NCBI RefSeq assembly: GCF_002237595.1 | Contig: NZ_CP022529.1 | Location: 2,108,001 to 2,172,000, forward strand | From: Labrenzia sp. VG12 | GTDB lineage: Bacteria; Pseudomonadota; Alphaproteobacteria; Rhizobiales; Stappiaceae | Reading direction: 5' to 3' | Length of the DNA stretch: 64,000 nt | Shown here: piece by piece, positions 61,983 to 64,000 of the stretch | How the letters are laid out: every line of letters starts with the position of its first letter | How positions within the stretch are numbered: the stretch's first letter is position 1 | Notes under the pieces: generated by a model | What the model was told of the DNA's origin: nothing | The model's input: only the letters and a program-made list of their open reading frames with translations | Database searches by the model: none | Program-made: the position numbers and the translations under genes

Positions 61983-63497
61983 ATGAACGCGCTGGAGGTG
62001 CTCTTGAACCCGTTGACCACACTGAAGGAAGAGTCCCGGCTTGCACTGGCAAACCTGGCCGATGCAGCCGTTGACCTGACCGTGCCGAGCGTCCGGCTGG
62101 GCGTGACCGGCCTTGCCCGCGCCGGCAAGACCGTTTTCCTGACCGCCCTCGTACACAATCTCGTCCATGGTGGCCGCCTGCCCCTATTTGCAGCCGCCGC
62201 AGGACATCGCATGACCGGTGCGCAGCTGCAGCCCCAGCCGGACGATGCCGTGCCGCGCTTCGATTACGAAGCTCATGTGCAGGCACTGGTGAAGGACCGG
62301 GTCTGGCCGGACTCCACACGCCAGGTCTCGGAACTGCGCCTGACCATCGATTACGAGAGCTCCTCCTATTTCTATCGCAAGCTGGGCCCGGGGCGCCTGC
62401 ACCTCGACCTGATCGACTATCCGGGGGAATGGCTGCTGGATCTGCCCCTGCTCGGCAAGGACTATGCGACCTTTTCAGCCGAAGCGCTCACCCGTGCGCG
62501 TGCCCAGAACCGCACAGACATCGCCGCCCCTTTCCTCAAGGCACTGGAGGAAACCGATCCGGCTGCGCCGGAAAGTGAACCGGCCGCCCAGACGCTCGCA
62601 AAGTCTTTCAAGTCCTACCTGGCGGCCTGCCGGGCGGATGCGCACGCGCTGTCGATGCTGCCACCGGGACGGTTTCTGATGCCGGGCGATCTCGACGGCT
62701 CCCCTGCCCTCACCTTTGCGCCGCTTGATATTGCAGCGGATGCCGCGCCGGCCCGATCCGGCACCTTGCGTGCGATGATGGAACGGCGCTACGAGGCCTA
62801 CAAGACCCATGTCGTGCGCCCTTTCTTTCGGGATCATTTTGCCCGGCTCGACCGTCAGATTGTCCTGGTCGACGTCCTGCACGCACTGAATGCCGGACCA
62901 CATGCGATCACCGACCTCGAGACGGCCTTGAGTGAAGTGCTTGGTGCGTTCCGGCCGGGCAAACGCAGTTGGCTGTCCTCCATTCTGACCCGCAGGATTG
63001 ACCGGATCCTGTTCGCAGCCACCAAGGCAGACCATTTGCACCGCACCGATCACGACCGCCTTCAGGCAATCCTGAAACGGCTGGTCGCACGCGCGGAAGA
63101 AAAGGCCCGCTTCAAGGGTGCTGAAGTGGACGTGCTTGCGATGGCCGCCGTCCGGGCCACGCGCGAGGCGACTGTCAAACACCGGGGTGAAGAGCTTCCA
63201 GCCATCCTCGGCACCCCGCTTCCCGGTGAGCGTCTGAATGGCGACACCTACGACGGCAAATCTGAAATCGCCATGTTTCCCGGAGACTTGCCCGAGGATC
63301 CTGAATCACTTTTTGTCAAAGGTGACTCTGTTTCTGAAGACGTTCGACCAAGTTTTCAGGCCGCTCAGGCTGATCTTCAATTTCTGCGTTTCCGGCCGCC
63401 GGAACTGGATACGACGGCAGAGGGCCTAACCCTGTCCCTGCCGCATATCCGCCTGGACCGAGCCCTTGAATTTCTCATTGGAGACCGACTGGCATGA
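61983..63497 (+). CDS. ycjX: YcjX-family GTP-binding protein (DUF463)
   Basis: 504 residues, close to YcjX. Walker A GLARAGKT (43-50), a G3-like DLIDYPGEWLLDLPLL, TKADHLHRTDH (a TKxD guanine motif), and SSYFYRKLGPGRLHLDL are all typical. YcjX is a conserved stress-related P-loop GTPase whose exact role is unknown. Its stop overlaps the ATG of the next gene (ATGA), as for ycjX-ycjF in other proteobacteria. Confidence 0.93.
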   Translation: MNALEVLLNPLTTLKEESRLALANLADAAVDLTVPSVRLGVTGLARAGKTVFLTALVHNLVHGGRLPLFAAAAGHRMTGAQLQPQPDDAVPRFDYEAHVQALVKDRVWPDSTRQVSELRLTIDYESSSYFYRKLGPGRLHLDLIDYPGEWLLDLPLLGKDYATFSAEALTRARAQNRTDIAAPFLKALEETDPAAPESEPAAQTLAKSFKSYLAACRADAHALSMLPPGRFLMPGDLDGSPALTFAPLDIAADAAPARSGTLRAMMERRYEAYKTHVVRPFFRDHFARLDRQIVLVDVLHALNAGPHAITDLETALSEVLGAFRPGKRSWLSSILTRRIDRILFAATKADHLHRTDHDRLQAILKRLVARAEEKARFKGAEVDVLAMAAVRATREATVKHRGEELPAILGTPLPGERLNGDTYDGKSEIAMFPGDLPEDPESLFVKGDSVSEDVRPSFQAAQADLQFLRFRPPELDTTAEGLTLSLPHIRLDRALEFLIGDRLA

Positions 63498-64000
63498 CCG
63501 GATCGACCCCGCCTCCTGGCCGCAAGCCTACTGCCTTTCGTCTGGATGACAGCAAGGTGCGCCTGACCGACGACGAGAACCGGGAACCCTCGGCCGGCGA
63601 GGCACTCGTGACCCAGGCCTATCTGGAAGAGGATGAACCGCGTCTGCCGCGAGACGCCAGTACTCCAAAATCCCGTTTCGGTTTCGGCAAATGGATCATG
63701 GTCGGCCTCACGGGCCTGGTCTCCCTGGCAATCGGCCTTGCCATCGACAGCCTGATCCGTGATCTCTTTGCCCGAACCGACTGGCTTGGCTGGCTGGCAG
63801 TCGCCCTTGCCGCCATTGCCGCCCTCGGACTGACCGGACTGATCATCCGCGAGTTTGCCGGTCTGGCCCGGCTCGGCAAGATCGATCATCTGCGTGAGAA
63901 GCTGAAAGCGGCAGCCGACGAGGACGATGCGAAGGCGGCAACGGCCGGGCTGAAGGAGCTCATGGCCCTTTACGCCGACCGGCCAGAAACGGCTCAGGGC
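63494..64000 (+). CDS. YcjF/TIGR01620-family membrane protein, cut by the window edge
   Basis: 169 codons are visible from the ATG at 63494; the rest lies beyond 64000. A charged N-terminus (FRLDDSKVRLTDDENREPSA) precedes two membrane helices (WIMVGLTGLVSLAIGLAIDS and a second starting LAVALAAIAALGLTGLII) and a helical part (KIDHLREKLKAAADEDDAKA). This matches YcjF/DUF697-type proteins that always follow YcjX. Confidence 0.88.
   Translation, partial: MTGSTPPPGRKPTAFRLDDSKVRLTDDENREPSAGEALVTQAYLEEDEPRLPRDASTPKSRFGFGKWIMVGLTGLVSLAIGLAIDSLIRDLFARTDWLGWLAVALAAIAALGLTGLIIREFAGLARLGKIDHLREKLKAAADEDDAKAATAGLKELMALYADRPETAQG

Noticed and set aside
1..64000. CRISPR arrays, tRNA or rRNA genes, transposases
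   Set aside because: No regularly spaced repeats, cloverleaf sequences, rRNA segments or transposase motifs were seen anywhere in the window.

Overview
The window reads as a GC-rich alphaproteobacterial chromosome. The gene set (CckA, FliX, FlbT, FlaF, MotE, DUF6468, DUF2336) and the flgF-flgG-flgA-flgH and fliX/flgI arrangements are typical of Caulobacter/Hyphomicrobiales-type flagellar loci. A marine Stappiaceae-like (Labrenzia/Roseibium) organism is my guess, but this cannot be proved from the sequence alone.

Layout. 1-2638: a non-pyrrolysine MttB-family methyltransferase running off the left edge, divergent from a LysR regulator. 2630-8318: a LysR gene with a one-base frameshift, divergent from five tightly coupled genes (acyl-CoA dehydrogenase, class III CoA-transferase, MaoC-type hydratase, CitE-type lyase, alpha/beta hydrolase). 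This set resembles the itaconate/mesaconate (C5-dicarboxylate) degradation clusters. 8389-11029: chromate transporter, rhodanese/ChrB-like protein and a small cupin. 11081-13633: CckA hybrid kinase.

13785-59642 is a very large flagellar locus: export apparatus and proximal rod (flhB fliR fliQ fliE flgC flgB; fliO fliP), a DUF2336 protein, a motor/TPR operon (fliL fliM DUF6468 motE and a 1431-residue TPR protein), distal rod and L-ring (flgF flgG flgA flgH), P-ring (flgI flgJ and an FlgN-like gene), a FlaG-like gene, three tandem flagellins, flbT-flaF, and flgE-flgK-flgL. Non-flagellar genes (dienelactone hydrolase-like, cpdB, dksA) are interspersed. Three well-spaced sigma-54 promoters precede flgF, flgI and flgE, and exact or near-exact CtrA boxes precede flgB and flagellin 2. 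The fliX and cckA genes in the same window fit that control scheme.

The most unusual part is 46.7-54.7 kb. Between flaF and flgL sits a less GC-rich module: a STAND-like P-loop NTPase with a long helical C-terminal region, broken by two single-base frameshifts, plus a 1063-residue protein built from about eleven tandem cold-shock/OB-like beta units. It is flanked by an imperfect 34-bp direct repeat. I recognise no described system with this pairing. Its form suggests a mobile conflict or defence module with a stress-sensing NTPase.

59949-64000: MoxR-type AAA ATPase, a small secreted protein, a SixA-like histidine phosphatase, YcjX, and the start of a YcjF/TIGR01620 protein. No tRNA, rRNA, CRISPR array or transposase was seen.
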